A stretch of 64,000 nucleotides of DNA from Moraxellaceae bacterium (lineage in GTDB: Bacteria > Pseudomonadota > Gammaproteobacteria > Pseudomonadales > Moraxellaceae): contig JAUXVU010000018.1 of assembly GCA_030680295.1 (NCBI GenBank), positions 186,001 to 250,000 of the forward strand, read 5' to 3'. Under the pieces are notes generated by a model. That model did no database searches. It was not told the origin of the DNA and saw only the letters and a list, made by a program, of their open reading frames with translations. This document shows, piece by piece, positions 44,233 to 53,116 of the stretch (positions within the stretch are counted from its first letter, which is position 1; each line of letters begins with the position of its first letter). The position numbers and the translations under genes were made by a program.

Positions 44233-46863
44233 ATGGGTAAGTCACTAGTAATTGTGGAGTCACCCGCCAAGGCGAAGACCATCAATAAGTACCTCGGCAA
44301 AGAATTTGTCGTGAAATCTAGTGTGGGCCATGTCCGTGATCTGCCCGTCAGTGGTGGTGGTTCTGACCCTGCAGAGCGTGCTAAGGCCGCTGCCGAAACC
44401 CGTAAGTTATCACCGGAACAAAAAGCCGCACAGCAATCCACAAAGCAACGCGCTGCGTTGGTAGCTCGCATGGGTGTGGATCCAGAAAATAAATGGAAGG
44501 CTAAATACGCCATTTTGCCCGGCAAAGAAAAAGTCGTGAGCGAGCTTCAAGCTTTAGCAAAGAATGCCGACACCATCTATCTTGCAACCGACTTGGATCG
44601 CGAGGGAGAGGCAATTGCTTGGCATTTGCGCGAAGTGATTGGCGGTGATGACTCACGCTTTAAACGCGTGGTGTTTAACGAAATTACCAAGACCGCCATT
44701 ACCGAAGCATTTAACAAGCCCGGTGAGCTCAATATTGCTCGGGTGAATGCCCAGCAGGCTCGCCGATTCTTGGATCGTGTAGTGGGTTATATGGTATCGC
44801 CGTTGCTATGGGCCAAAATTGCCCGTGGTTTGTCGGCAGGCCGTGTGCAGTCAGTAGCGGTGCGTTTGGTGGTGGAGCGTGAGCGTGAAATTCGTGCCTT
44901 TATTCCTGAAGAATATTGGGAGTTGATGGCTGACACACAAACCCCGGAAAAATCTGAGCTGCGCTTGGAAGTGGTGCGCCAGGCAGGTGAGGCCTTTAAG
45001 CCGGTTAACGAACAGCAAGCTATGGCCGCGGTGGCGATATTAGAAAAAGCCACCTACCGTGTTGCTAAGCGTGAAGACAAACCCACACGCAGCAAACCAT
45101 CGGCACCCTTTATTACCTCGACTCTGCAGCAAGCTGCCAGTACTCGTTTAGGGTTTTCAGTTAAGAAGACCATGACCGTGGCGCAGCGCTTGTATGAAGC
45201 CGGTCACATTACCTATATGCGTACTGATTCGACCAATCTAAGCAAAGATGCAGTGGATGCGGCGCGTACGTATATTGGCCAAGAGTTTGGTGGCAAGTAT
45301 TTACCAAAAGATCCTTTGTCCTATAGCAGCAAAGAGGGCGCACAAGAGGCTCACGAAGCGATTCGTCCTTCGGATGTGAGTGCTAAGCCCGGCACACTGA
45401 CCGGTTTAGAGACCGATGCTGAGCGTTTATATGACCTGATCTGGCGTCAATTTTTAGCCTGCCAGATGACCGATGCCGAATACACCAGCACTAGCTTGAC
45501 TGTTGCTGCAGCTGACTTCGAGCTGCGTACCCGTGGCCGCATTTTGCGCTTTGACGGTTTTACCCGTGTGATGACGGTGGCCGGTAAAGAGAAAGAAGAC
45601 CTAGTACTGCCCGATGTTGCTGTAGGTGAAACCTTAGGCCTAGTAGCGCTTGATCCTAAACAACACTTCACCAAGCCAGTGGCTCGCTTTAGTGAAGCCA
45701 GCCTGGTGCGTGAATTGGAAAAGCGGGGCATTGGCCGACCATCCACTTACGCTGCCATTATTTCTACCATTCAAGATCGTGGTTATGTACGTTTGGAAGC
45801 CCGCCGTTTTTATGCGGAAAAAATGGGCGATATCGTCACCGACCGTTTAAGCGAAAACTTCAGCAATCTAATGGATTACGCTTTTACCGCCGACCTAGAA
45901 GCACAGCTCGATAAAGTCGCTGAAGGCAGTGAAGATTGGCAGGCCGTTCTGGACCGTTTTTATGTCGACTTCAAACGCAAGTTAGAACATGCCGCTAAAG
46001 TTGATCAGGGTATGCGTCCCAATCAGCCAGTACAAACAGATATTCCTTGTCAGTTATGCTCGCGGCCTTTGCAGGTTCGCACGGCATCTACTGGTGTGTT
46101 TTTAGGTTGCTCTGGTTATGCATTGCCGCCGAAAGAGCGTTGTAAGTTCACCTTGAACTTAACCCGCGGTGATGAAGCCGTTACGGTGGATGACGATGAG
46201 GCAGAAACACGTCAATTGCGTGCCAAGCATCGTTGCAAGCTCTGTGGCACGGCCATGGAAAGTTATTTGATTGATGCCAATCGCAAGCTGCACATCTGTG
46301 GCAATAACCCAGACTGCGCCGGTTTTGAGGTGGAAGAGGGCAATTATCGCATCAAGGGTTATGACGGCCCGCTGATTGAGTGCGACAAGTGCGGCTCTGA
46401 CATGCAATTAAAAACTGGGCGCTTTGGTAAATACTTTGGTTGTACTAACACCGCCTGTGGCAATACCCGAAAACTGCTGCGTAATGGCGAAGCTGCACCA
46501 CCGAAAGCCGACCCTATTGCTTTGCCAATGCTGCGCTGTGCCAAAGTCGATGACCACTTCTTGTTGCGAGATGGTGCCAGTGGTTTGTTCTTGGCCGCCA
46601 GTAAGTTTCCGAAAAACCGTGAAACCCGCGCGCCTTTGGTATCCGAGTTGCGCTTGGTTGCTGATCAGCTAGACCCTAAACACCATTACTTGTTGGGCGC
46701 ACCTGATCAAGATCCAGAAGGTCGTCCTTATGTGTTGCGTTTTAGTCGTAAAACGCGCGAGCAATATGTAATGACAGAAGAGGAAGGCAAGGCCACGGGT
46801 TGGCAGGCTTTTTATGTCGATGGTCGTTGGGTGGTTAGCGAGCCGAAGGCAGCCAAAAAATGA
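44233..46863 (+). CDS. topA: DNA topoisomerase I
   Basis: An 876-residue type IA topoisomerase that relaxes negative supercoils. Toprim domain: [19 protein letters not shown] at the start and TDLDREGEA near 120. The catalytic Tyr is in [11 protein letters not shown] near residue 335. Three C4 zinc ribbons follow from about residue 598 (CQLC, CKLC, CDKC starts), then a C-terminal tail. AAGGA lies ten bases upstream. Its TGA overlaps the ATG of the DUF6586 gene, starting a coupled five-gene set. Confidence 0.97.
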   Translation: MGKSLVIVESPAKAKTINKYLGKEFVVKSSVGHVRDLPVSGGGSDPAERAKAAAETRKLSPEQKAAQQSTKQRAALVARMGVDPENKWKAKYAILPGKEKVVSELQALAKNADTIYLATDLDREGEAIAWHLREVIGGDDSRFKRVVFNEITKTAITEAFNKPGELNIARVNAQQARRFLDRVVGYMVSPLLWAKIARGLSAGRVQSVAVRLVVEREREIRAFIPEEYWELMADTQTPEKSELRLEVVRQAGEAFKPVNEQQAMAAVAILEKATYRVAKREDKPTRSKPSAPFITSTLQQAASTRLGFSVKKTMTVAQRLYEAGHITYMRTDSTNLSKDAVDAARTYIGQEFGGKYLPKDPLSYSSKEGAQEAHEAIRPSDVSAKPGTLTGLETDAERLYDLIWRQFLACQMTDAEYTSTSLTVAAADFELRTRGRILRFDGFTRVMTVAGKEKEDLVLPDVAVGETLGLVALDPKQHFTKPVARFSEASLVRELEKRGIGRPSTYAAIISTIQDRGYVRLEARRFYAEKMGDIVTDRLSENFSNLMDYAFTADLEAQLDKVAEGSEDWQAVLDRFYVDFKRKLEHAAKVDQGMRPNQPVQTDIPCQLCSRPLQVRTASTGVFLGCSGYALPPKERCKFTLNLTRGDEAVTVDDDEAETRQLRAKHRCKLCGTAMESYLIDANRKLHICGNNPDCAGFEVEEGNYRIKGYDGPLIECDKCGSDMQLKTGRFGKYFGCTNTACGNTRKLLRNGEAAPPKADPIALPMLRCAKVDDHFLLRDGASGLFLAASKFPKNRETRAPLVSELRLVADQLDPKHHYLLGAPDQDPEGRPYVLRFSRKTREQYVMTEEEGKATGWQAFYVDGRWVVSEPKAAKK

Positions 46864-47396
46864 GTAAAGAGCGCAATATTTACCCCGCGCGCACCAACCA
46901 AAAGTTGTATTTTGCGCGGCTACAGTTGGACTTGATGCAGGCTGCATTAAGTGACGATGCGTTTGATGCTTCTGCCCGTGCCTTGAGCTGTCGTGAGGCT
47001 GCGATTTGGCATTTGCACACTGGCTTGGCGGCATTTATGCAGGAACTGTCGAAGTTTTATAAAGTGCAGCCAGCAGTCAGCACGGTGGCTGATTTGGCGC
47101 AAGCGATGGCCAAGCGTCAACAGGTATCACCGGAAGCGCAGGTACTGCAGCAGTTATTAGACGCACCAGGCTCTTGGCTGGCTGGTTTAATGCGTGTGCA
47201 TGCCGACTGTTATTTGCCGGTGGATTTACCAGATTTAGAAGTTGAAGCAGAAAGTGCTGCGCGCATTGCCATTCCGGTAGTGAATACCGATGTTGATGCG
47301 CCGTTGTCAACCGCCGATGTGGCGCTGCTATTACAGATACATCGTGAGCTAACCCACATTATTCGTGGATTTCGTGCCGAGTTAGCCGAGTTTTAA
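46860..47396 (+). CDS. DUF6586 family protein
   Basis: A 178-residue predicted helical protein beginning [21 protein letters not shown]. This matches the DUF6586 family found next to topA in Pseudomonas and relatives. No catalytic motif is visible and there is no signal peptide. It overlaps topA by four bases and the next gene by one. The conserved linkage suggests a role tied to topA or to co-expression only. Confidence 0.85.
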   Translation: MSKERNIYPARTNQKLYFARLQLDLMQAALSDDAFDASARALSCREAAIWHLHTGLAAFMQELSKFYKVQPAVSTVADLAQAMAKRQQVSPEAQVLQQLLDAPGSWLAGLMRVHADCYLPVDLPDLEVEAESAARIAIPVVNTDVDAPLSTADVALLLQIHRELTHIIRGFRAELAEF

Positions 47397-47656
47397 TGGG
47401 AATTGATGGAATGACTGAGTTTGCATTTTTAGAATTGGCTGAAACCGAATCTGGTGAAGTGATTCTACGCCGCAGTGGTGCTGCCGCTGATGCCGAGCCT
47501 TTGGTGGCGGTTAAGTTTTCAGCTGAAGCCCGTTTATTACTGGGTGAACGTACGGTGGATATTGCCCGCGCCATGATGGGTGCTGGTGTGCAATTAGCCA
47601 CACATCATTTGGCCAATCCGGATGCACTGGATGATGAGCCCCGAATCTTGCACTGA
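47396..47656 (+). CDS. Small hypothetical protein
   Basis: 86 residues from ATG 47396 (81 from ATG 47411). Beta-rich start MTEFAFLELAETESGEVILRRSG, then a helical half (TVDIARAMMGAGVQLATHHL). TAATG overlap with the preceding gene and overlap with the L,D-transpeptidase gene indicate real translation within the operon. Function unknown. Confidence 0.7.
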   Translation: MGIDGMTEFAFLELAETESGEVILRRSGAAADAEPLVAVKFSAEARLLLGERTVDIARAMMGAGVQLATHHLANPDALDDEPRILH

Positions 47657-48173
47657 TCCTCGTGTGGCAGCGCTAGTTGCCGCGCAGCAGCCATGGCTGC
47701 ATATTGGTATTGATTCACAAACCCTCACACTTTTCCGTGGCGCACAACCGCTAGCCACTTATCCGGTGTCGACTGCGCGTAATGGTGCAGGACAGGCGTT
47801 TGGTAGCGAATGCACTCCCACAGGTTGGCACAGTGTTCGTGCGCTTATCGGCGCTGACGCGCCGTTAGGCGCTGTATTTCGTGGCCGTCGCCCAACGGGT
47901 GAGGTGTGGTCACCTGCGTTGCATCAAGCGTTTCCTGGTCGCGATTGGATTCTGACCCGCATTTTATGGCTGTCAGGGCTTGAGCCTGGGCACAATCGAG
48001 GTGGTCGGGTCGATAGCATGCGGCGTTATATCTATATTCACGGCACACCTGACAGCGAGCCTATGGGCCTGCCACTGTCACATGGTTGTGTGCGTATGCG
48101 TAATTCCGATATTGCCCAGTTGTTTGATCAGGTTGGTGCTTACACACCGGTGCTCATTGAGGCTTTGTCATGA
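47622..48173 (+). CDS. L,D-transpeptidase (YkuD domain) without signal peptide
   Basis: Up to 183 residues; ATG 47622, 47631 and 47634 are all possible. The YkuD catalytic signature is intact: HGTPDSEPMGLPLSHGCVRM, with Cys near 158 and the upstream His. YkuD enzymes make 3-3 cross-links in peptidoglycan or attach proteins to it, acting in the periplasm. No signal peptide or TM segment is visible from any start, so either export is unusual or the enzyme acts on cytosolic peptides. It overlaps its neighbours on both sides. Confidence 0.85.
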   Translation: MHWMMSPESCTDPRVAALVAAQQPWLHIGIDSQTLTLFRGAQPLATYPVSTARNGAGQAFGSECTPTGWHSVRALIGADAPLGAVFRGRRPTGEVWSPALHQAFPGRDWILTRILWLSGLEPGHNRGGRVDSMRRYIYIHGTPDSEPMGLPLSHGCVRMRNSDIAQLFDQVGAYTPVLIEALS

Positions 48174-48385
48174 TTGGTAACGCTTATGCTATTGCACAAA
48201 CTGGTTATAGCGTGTTGGAATCAGGTGAGTTGGATCGTGCAACGTTTCAACTGGTGGTGACGTCTTGGTTGGTGGCTTTACCGAATGGTGAGACACTACC
48301 TGAGCCGTTTGCCAGTCGCGATGCAGCAGAAAAAGCTGCTTTTGCGCATTTTTGCGCAGAAAAGCGGCATTTGATGAAGAACTGA
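48170..48385 (+). CDS. Small hypothetical protein
   Basis: 71 residues, ATGA overlap with the L,D-transpeptidase gene. The start IGNAYAIAQTGYSVLESGELDRATFQLVVTSW and a short helical C-terminus are seen. No motif or membrane segment. It is the last gene of the topA operon, ahead of the tRNA promoter. Confidence 0.62.
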   Translation: MIGNAYAIAQTGYSVLESGELDRATFQLVVTSWLVALPNGETLPEPFASRDAAEKAAFAHFCAEKRHLMKN

Positions 48386-48396
48386 TGAATTACCTT

Positions 48397-48424
48397 TTGA
48401 CAGCGAAAAATCTTTGCCTATAAT
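48397..48424 (+). promoter_or_regulatory. tRNA operon promoter
   Basis: Consensus -35 TTGACA (48397-48402), a 16-base spacer and consensus -10 TATAAT (48419-48424), followed by a GC-rich discriminator gcgcccc typical of stringently controlled tRNA promoters. Confidence 0.93.
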
Positions 48425-48446
48425 GCGCCCCACACAGCGATACATT

Positions 48447-48522
48447 GGGTGTTTAGCTCAGCTGGGAGAGCAGCGCCCTTACAAGGCGCGGGTCGGCGGT
48501 TCGATCCCGTCAACACCCACCA
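48447..48522 (+). tRNA. tRNA-Val(TAC)
   Basis: A 76-base tRNA with encoded ACCA. Acceptor GGGTGTT/AACACCC, anticodon stem GCGCC/GGCGC, loop CTTACAA (anticodon TAC). All stems are perfect. It can in principle read all four valine codons with the usual modification. Confidence 0.97.
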
Positions 48523-48544
48523 ATCGTTCTCTGTGTGCCGACGC

Positions 48545-48621
48545 GCAGCGGTAGTTCAGTCGGTTAGAATACCGGCCTGTCACGCCGGGGGTCGCGGGTT
48601 CGAGTCCCGTCCGCTGCGCCA
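48545..48621 (+). tRNA. tRNA-Asp(GTC)
   Basis: A 77-base tRNA with encoded GCCA. Acceptor GCAGCGG/CCGCTGC, anticodon stem CCGGC/GCCGG, loop CTGTCAC (anticodon GTC). Co-transcribed with tRNA-Val 22 bases upstream. Confidence 0.97.
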
Positions 48622-48626
48622 TATTT

Positions 48627-48658
48627 AAAAAGCCTGCTTAATAAGCAGGCTTTTTTTA
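48627..48658 (+). terminator. Intrinsic terminator
   Basis: Stem AGCCTGCTT/AAGCAGGCT with flanking A4/T7, three-base loop. It ends the tRNA operon and can also serve the convergent ydbL end. Confidence 0.95.
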
Positions 48659-48663
48659 TGCCT

Positions 48664-48987
48664 TTATTTCTTTATCCATTGTCCTTCAGGCGTTTTGATC
48701 CATGTGCCCGGCGCAGACTTCTCAATCGCAGTTTGACCAGTCAATGCGGCAACTTGATCCAAGCTGGTGCCATTATCACGTGCAATCTTTTCATAAGCTG
48801 CACGACGACGCTCATTGATATCATTGGCTAAGTTAATGGCCTCAGGAGTTGCTTTAACCACGCCTAAGTAGCCATTGGGTTGTTCACCAACAAAGCCCTG
48901 TGCTTTCGCTTGTTGTAAGTCCATGGCAAACACCGGTGAGCTGATGCTGATCAATAAGGCGGTTATCAGTGACATAACGTATTTCAT
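48664..48987 (-). CDS. ydbL: YdbL family protein (DUF1318)
   Basis: A 107-residue periplasmic protein. ATG 48987 has AAGGAG seven bases upstream and begins a signal peptide (SSPVFA); the open frame extends further upstream through ynbE but is not used. The mature domain has QAKAQGFVGEQPNGYLG and ATPEAINLANDINERRRAAYE, diagnostic of DUF1318. In E. coli YdbL is proposed to assist assembly of the YdbH-YnbE lipid bridge. Last gene of ydbH-ynbE-ydbL. Confidence 0.93.
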   Translation of the reverse strand: MKYVMSLITALLISISSPVFAMDLQQAKAQGFVGEQPNGYLGVVKATPEAINLANDINERRRAAYEKIARDNGTSLDQVAALTGQTAIEKSAPGTWIKTPEGQWIKK

Positions 48988-48997
48988 GGTGCACTCC

Positions 48998-49177
48998 TTA
49001 GAACAGGTCACTGTTTTCAGTAACAAGCTTGTTGACGTCTTTTTCGACGCGCAGACGGATTTCATGATCAATTTTGACATTGAGGTTAATGGTGATGGGC
49101 TCTTTGGGTGCTTCCAAGGCAATGCGCGGGGTACACGCGGCCAGTGGCAGCAATAACATAAGGTACATGACGCGCAT
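48998..49177 (-). CDS. ynbE: YnbE family small lipoprotein
   Basis: A 59-residue lipoprotein. ATG 49177 has AGGAG seven bases upstream; a lipobox LPLAAC is followed by TPRIALEAPKEPITINLNVK, the YnbE signature, then a charged amphipathic helix. YnbE is an outer-membrane lipoprotein that stacks onto the C-terminus of YdbH to form an intermembrane lipid-transport bridge in E. coli. It lies 19 bases after ydbH and 10 bases before ydbL. Confidence 0.92.
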   Translation of the reverse strand: MRVMYLMLLLPLAACTPRIALEAPKEPITINLNVKIDHEIRLRVEKDVNKLVTENSDLF

Positions 49178-49196
49178 AATGTTCTCCTATTGATGT

Positions 49197-51539
49197 TTAG
49201 CGGGCCTGACCTTTCAGCACACGCTCCGATATTTCCTCACTAATACGTAAACTACGTAGTAGATCCAGTATGTTCTCTTCATGACGATAATTCAGCACAA
49301 TCGGCTGACTACCTGCACGTGGATTTACGCCACTTAAGCTGGCCGTTAAGGTGGCCCACCCGTTTTCTGTCATGGCTAAACGTGCATCAAAAACCGACAC
49401 GTCCAGCTCTGAAATCGTATCTAGCGCAAACTGCACTGCCATATTGCTGCTGGCCATGGCCTTGAAGCTGGCCGATGGGTTTAGCTTCAGCCGCAGCGGC
49501 TGCTGATTATTCAAGCGTCCTTCACGAATACTCAGCTTGCCTTCATTTAACGTCAGCGGAAAACTGCCGCTGACATAACCACTTAAGCTGACATCAGGAT
49601 TGGGATTGCTTTGCAGAGCGGTGACTTGTTTTAGGTCCAGCCATTCTAGCGCTAGTGTTTGCTCACTGCTGTTTGGCCAACCGATGGCGGACATGGTTGC
49701 TTTGCCACCAAGTAACTTGGCTTGGACTTGGCTTAGCTGCCATTGCTCAGGCTGGCCTTGCAGTAAGAACTTGATGTCGGTGATGGGAATACCAACATTG
49801 GCGGTAGTGATGGTGACGGCCTGTTCGCTAGCTATGCTCACGTCAGAGTCGCGTGTTTTGACGTTGACGTTTGCGTTTAGCCCACGTACCAGCATGCTGC
49901 CTAAATCAGCGTCTACTTCACTGAGCTTAATCTGAGAGTCGGAGTAAATTACCTTGTCCCAATTCCATCGGCCTGTACCTTCGGCATTGCCGGCCTGTAA
50001 ATTAAAGCCAAGGCCAAGGTCGCGGCTTAGTTCTCGACTAAGACGACTACTAATTTGGAAGCTACCTTTGGGTTTATTTAATAAGTCACTTAATAGTGCC
50101 TGAGCGTTTATGGTGGACTGCCAAGACTCAATAGCTAGCAAAACATTAAGTTGATTGCCCTGAGCCTTAAGCCAGCCTTTGCTGGCAGGCATATTCAGTT
50201 GGCTGCTGGTGACACCATCTGCGCTAATCGCCATTTCACCTCGAATGCTGAGCGCTGGGCAAAGTACTACGTGCAATGGGGCGTTACTACGAAGGCTTAT
50301 AGGGCGAATGAGGTATTGATTGATCAGGCCACCCGGTGTTTGCACCACCATGCCCGGCTGCAGCTCAATGCGTTGTCCTTGCTCACTAATATTAGCCTTT
50401 GCTTGAGCAGTGAATGGCAGGCCCTGCAGACGGCCTTGCGCGCTTAGGTCACCTTGCCAAGTCCAGTCTGCCCCTTGCCACTGTAGTTGGTTCTTGTCAC
50501 TGCGCAGCTGAATTCCGTCATAGTTCACACGCAGTGGAATGGTGGCCTGTCCGCTTATTTGCATAGGCAGGTCGATAGCTTGCGGCAAGGTGAGTTGGTA
50601 TTGCTGCAATATCGCTAAGGCAGTGGGAGCCAGTGTAAGCGTGCCGCTTTGCCAACTAACATCGAGCTTACCTTGGGCTAAGGCACCAGAAAGCTGGATA
50701 TGACCTTGGCCTTGATCTATACCGTCGCTGCTTAATGTGATGTGAGCTTGGTCTTTGTCGCCGCGTATTAACAGTTCGGCATCTACTTGGTTAATGGTGA
50801 TGAGCTGCCCTTGTATGTTTACTGGCTGAAGGCTGCTAATGCGCCAGTCTGGGCTTAAAGCGAGTTCGTCAGTTAGGTTGGCCTTTAGCTGCCACACTTC
50901 GCCATCCAGTGTTAGATCGCCCTTTAATTGCGCGCGCTGTGGCTGGCTTAGGTGGCCAAAATCCTTGGCATGCCAGGTAACGAAACCATTTAAGGTGTCA
51001 GTCCAGCTACCGCTACCAGACAATGAGACTTCGCCGGTCATTTCAGGATGCACCACATTGGCTTGACCTTGTGCTTGCAGTGTCCACTCACCTAAATCCT
51101 GTTGCAGCTCGGCTGTAAGTACTAAATCAGTTGTTTGTGCATTGATTTGCCAGTGCTGTTGCTGTTGAGTCAGTTGTAACTGAGCAAGTGGTAATTGGCT
51201 TAGCTGCAGCGCGTTGATGTTCAGTGTGAAGTTGGGCAGGGTAGGTAGTTTGAGCGCGGGTATGGCGGTCATTGGCTCACTGGAGCAGTCATGCACAGTG
51301 GCAATATCAGTAAACAGCTTTAACGGCCAAGCCCAAGCAATATGTGTTGATTGGCCCGAGACTTTTACGCAGTCATTAACATCCTTCCAAGTCCATTGCT
51401 TGATATAAAACCCACGCTGATCGGCGTGTGGTTGCCAGCTTAGGCCGCTGATGCTGACACCACTTTGTCGCCATGCATAAGCGGCAAGTAGCACAATGCT
51501 TAGCACAAGTAGGGTGATCATCAGTAGCAGGCGTTTCAT
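49197..51539 (-). CDS. ydbH: YdbH family AsmA-like intermembrane lipid transport protein
   Basis: A 780-residue protein with one N-terminal TM helix (about 4-23) and a long beta-rich periplasmic body of alternating hydrophobic strands, the look of AsmA-like lipid-transfer grooves. The C-terminal part (about 600-780) matches YdbH, including GYVSGSFPLTLNEGKLSI and NYRHEENILDLLRSLRI. It likely moves phospholipids between inner and outer membranes, redundantly with TamB and YhdP in E. coli. Gln-rich composition is notable. Confidence 0.88.
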   Translation of the reverse strand: MKRLLLMITLLVLSIVLLAAYAWRQSGVSISGLSWQPHADQRGFYIKQWTWKDVNDCVKVSGQSTHIAWAWPLKLFTDIATVHDCSSEPMTAIPALKLPTLPNFTLNINALQLSQLPLAQLQLTQQQQHWQINAQTTDLVLTAELQQDLGEWTLQAQGQANVVHPEMTGEVSLSGSGSWTDTLNGFVTWHAKDFGHLSQPQRAQLKGDLTLDGEVWQLKANLTDELALSPDWRISSLQPVNIQGQLITINQVDAELLIRGDKDQAHITLSSDGIDQGQGHIQLSGALAQGKLDVSWQSGTLTLAPTALAILQQYQLTLPQAIDLPMQISGQATIPLRVNYDGIQLRSDKNQLQWQGADWTWQGDLSAQGRLQGLPFTAQAKANISEQGQRIELQPGMVVQTPGGLINQYLIRPISLRSNAPLHVVLCPALSIRGEMAISADGVTSSQLNMPASKGWLKAQGNQLNVLLAIESWQSTINAQALLSDLLNKPKGSFQISSRLSRELSRDLGLGFNLQAGNAEGTGRWNWDKVIYSDSQIKLSEVDADLGSMLVRGLNANVNVKTRDSDVSIASEQAVTITTANVGIPITDIKFLLQGQPEQWQLSQVQAKLLGGKATMSAIGWPNSSEQTLALEWLDLKQVTALQSNPNPDVSLSGYVSGSFPLTLNEGKLSIREGRLNNQQPLRLKLNPSASFKAMASSNMAVQFALDTISELDVSVFDARLAMTENGWATLTASLSGVNPRAGSQPIVLNYRHEENILDLLRSLRISEEISERVLKGQAR

Positions 51540-51545
51540 GACAGC

Positions 51546-52514
51546 TTAGCTCCGCTGGGCGTAGCGTTCGGCCAGAATGGCCGCCAAAATGAGTTGTAAT
51601 TGATGATAGAACAAAATCGGCAGCACAATCAGGCCAAGGCTGGGGTGTGCACCAAAGAGTACCGTGGCCATGGGAACACCACTGGCCAGTGTTTTTTTCG
51701 AGCCGCAAAATACGGCCACCACTTCGTCTTCACGGCTAAAGCCAAAGCGTCTGGCTAAAAAGCCAGTTAGGCTAAACACAATAGCCATCAGTAATAAGCA
51801 AAGGCCGGCGGTGATCAGCAGCAAATCAACGCCGTAATTACGCCATAGACCACTGGCGACGGCGTCTGAAAAAGTGATCAACACCAACATGATGATGACA
51901 CCTTTATCGACTTTGCTTGTGAACGGTTTGATTTGGGCAAACCAGCGATCTAGCCAAGGGCTTAATAGTTGGCCTAGTAAAAAGGGCAGTAGTAACAAAC
52001 GACTGATGTCGACCACTGCATCACTAAACGAGAGTGAAATGCCACTGGTGCTGGCGACTAGGCTGATCAGTAAAGGCGTGAGCAAAATACCAATCAGGCT
52101 GGAGAGGGTGGCATTAAACACAGCAGCAGGCACATTGCCGCGTGCAATGGCTGTCATGGCAACCGATGAGGAAATGGTGGATGGCAGCGCACAAAGAAAA
52201 AAGAAGCCCAAGATTAAGTGCGGCGGTAGTAGTCCTTGCAGGCTAAACCAGAGCACAAATCCAAGCAGTGGAAAAATAATAAAGGTACAGCTTTGCACCA
52301 GCACATGCAGTCGCCAGCGAGTCATGCCTTTAATGAGCTGTTGGCGGGGGATACCCATGCCATGCAAAAAGAAAACGGCGGCAATCCCGACATTGATCAA
52401 TTGATCTAAGCCAAGAATGCCGCCGCTACGACCAAGATCGGTGGCCACCGTGGCGATGACCACGGCAACCAGCAGGCCCCACAAAAACGGATCGCGGAAT
52501 AGGCCTGCTGGCAT
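51546..52514 (-). CDS. Bile acid:sodium symporter-like (BASS, YfeH type) transporter
   Basis: A 322-residue inner-membrane protein with about nine to ten TM helices and BASS/SBF-like signatures: GIAAVFFLHGMGIP, CALPSTISSSVAMT and a conserved FCGSKKTLASGVPMA. It probably imports an organic anion with sodium; the substrate is unknown. It starts five bases after the pal stop, so it is probably co-transcribed with tolB-pal, in the slot where cpoB is usually found. Confidence 0.88.
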   Translation of the reverse strand: MPAGLFRDPFLWGLLVAVVIATVATDLGRSGGILGLDQLINVGIAAVFFLHGMGIPRQQLIKGMTRWRLHVLVQSCTFIIFPLLGFVLWFSLQGLLPPHLILGFFFLCALPSTISSSVAMTAIARGNVPAAVFNATLSSLIGILLTPLLISLVASTSGISLSFSDAVVDISRLLLLPFLLGQLLSPWLDRWFAQIKPFTSKVDKGVIIMLVLITFSDAVASGLWRNYGVDLLLITAGLCLLLMAIVFSLTGFLARRFGFSREDEVVAVFCGSKKTLASGVPMATVLFGAHPSLGLIVLPILFYHQLQLILAAILAERYAQRS

Positions 52515-52519
52515 GTTGC

Positions 52520-53089
52520 TTAACGACAGACTGTGTAATCTAACTCAACACGGCGGTTTTGTTGCCAAGCGGACTCATTACTGCCATCAGCAACTGGACG
52601 CTCTTTGCCATAACTCACCACGTTCATTTGTTCAGCTTTAACACCGGCAGCCGAGAAGTAACGTGCAACGGCGTTAGCCCGACGCTCACCGAGTGCTAAG
52701 TTATAGTCTTGTGTACCGCGCTCGTCGGTGTGACCGGTCAGTTGTACACGTGCAACACCCACTTTGCTGAGTAGCTTAGCGTGAGTCATTAAGGCGCCTT
52801 CAGTCTCTGGCTTTAAGTTGCTGGCATCGGTATCAAAATAGAATACGCGGGTTTCTAAGGCGCCAGCTTCACTGCCTAAGGTAGCAAACAGGGCATTTCG
52901 ATCGGCATCACTGCAAACACGGATGCCGGCAGCATTGATTTCAGCACCGATTGCACCACCACCAATGACGGGCGCTAATGGACCAGACTCTTGTGGCGGA
53001 ACTTCAGTTGTTTTCTTCTGGAATAAGGCGCAGCCGCTTAAGCTAATGGCCAATAGACCTAGCGTTGTGTATTTGAGTGCAATGTTCAT
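52520..53089 (-). CDS. pal: Peptidoglycan-associated lipoprotein
   Basis: A 189-residue outer-membrane lipoprotein. The start is ATG 53089 with GGAG six bases upstream (53092 and 53101 are also in frame). Lipobox LSGC, then an OmpA-like domain with FYFDTDASNLKPE, LTGHTDERGT and LALGERRANAV, which bind peptidoglycan diaminopimelate. Pal anchors the outer membrane during division as part of Tol-Pal. It sits 27 bases after tolB. Confidence 0.96.
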   Translation of the reverse strand: MNIALKYTTLGLLAISLSGCALFQKKTTEVPPQESGPLAPVIGGGAIGAEINAAGIRVCSDADRNALFATLGSEAGALETRVFYFDTDASNLKPETEGALMTHAKLLSKVGVARVQLTGHTDERGTQDYNLALGERRANAVARYFSAAGVKAEQMNVVSYGKERPVADGSNESAWQQNRRVELDYTVCR

Positions 53090-53116
53090 CATGTGCTCCA
53101 TGGGTGTTATAAAAAA

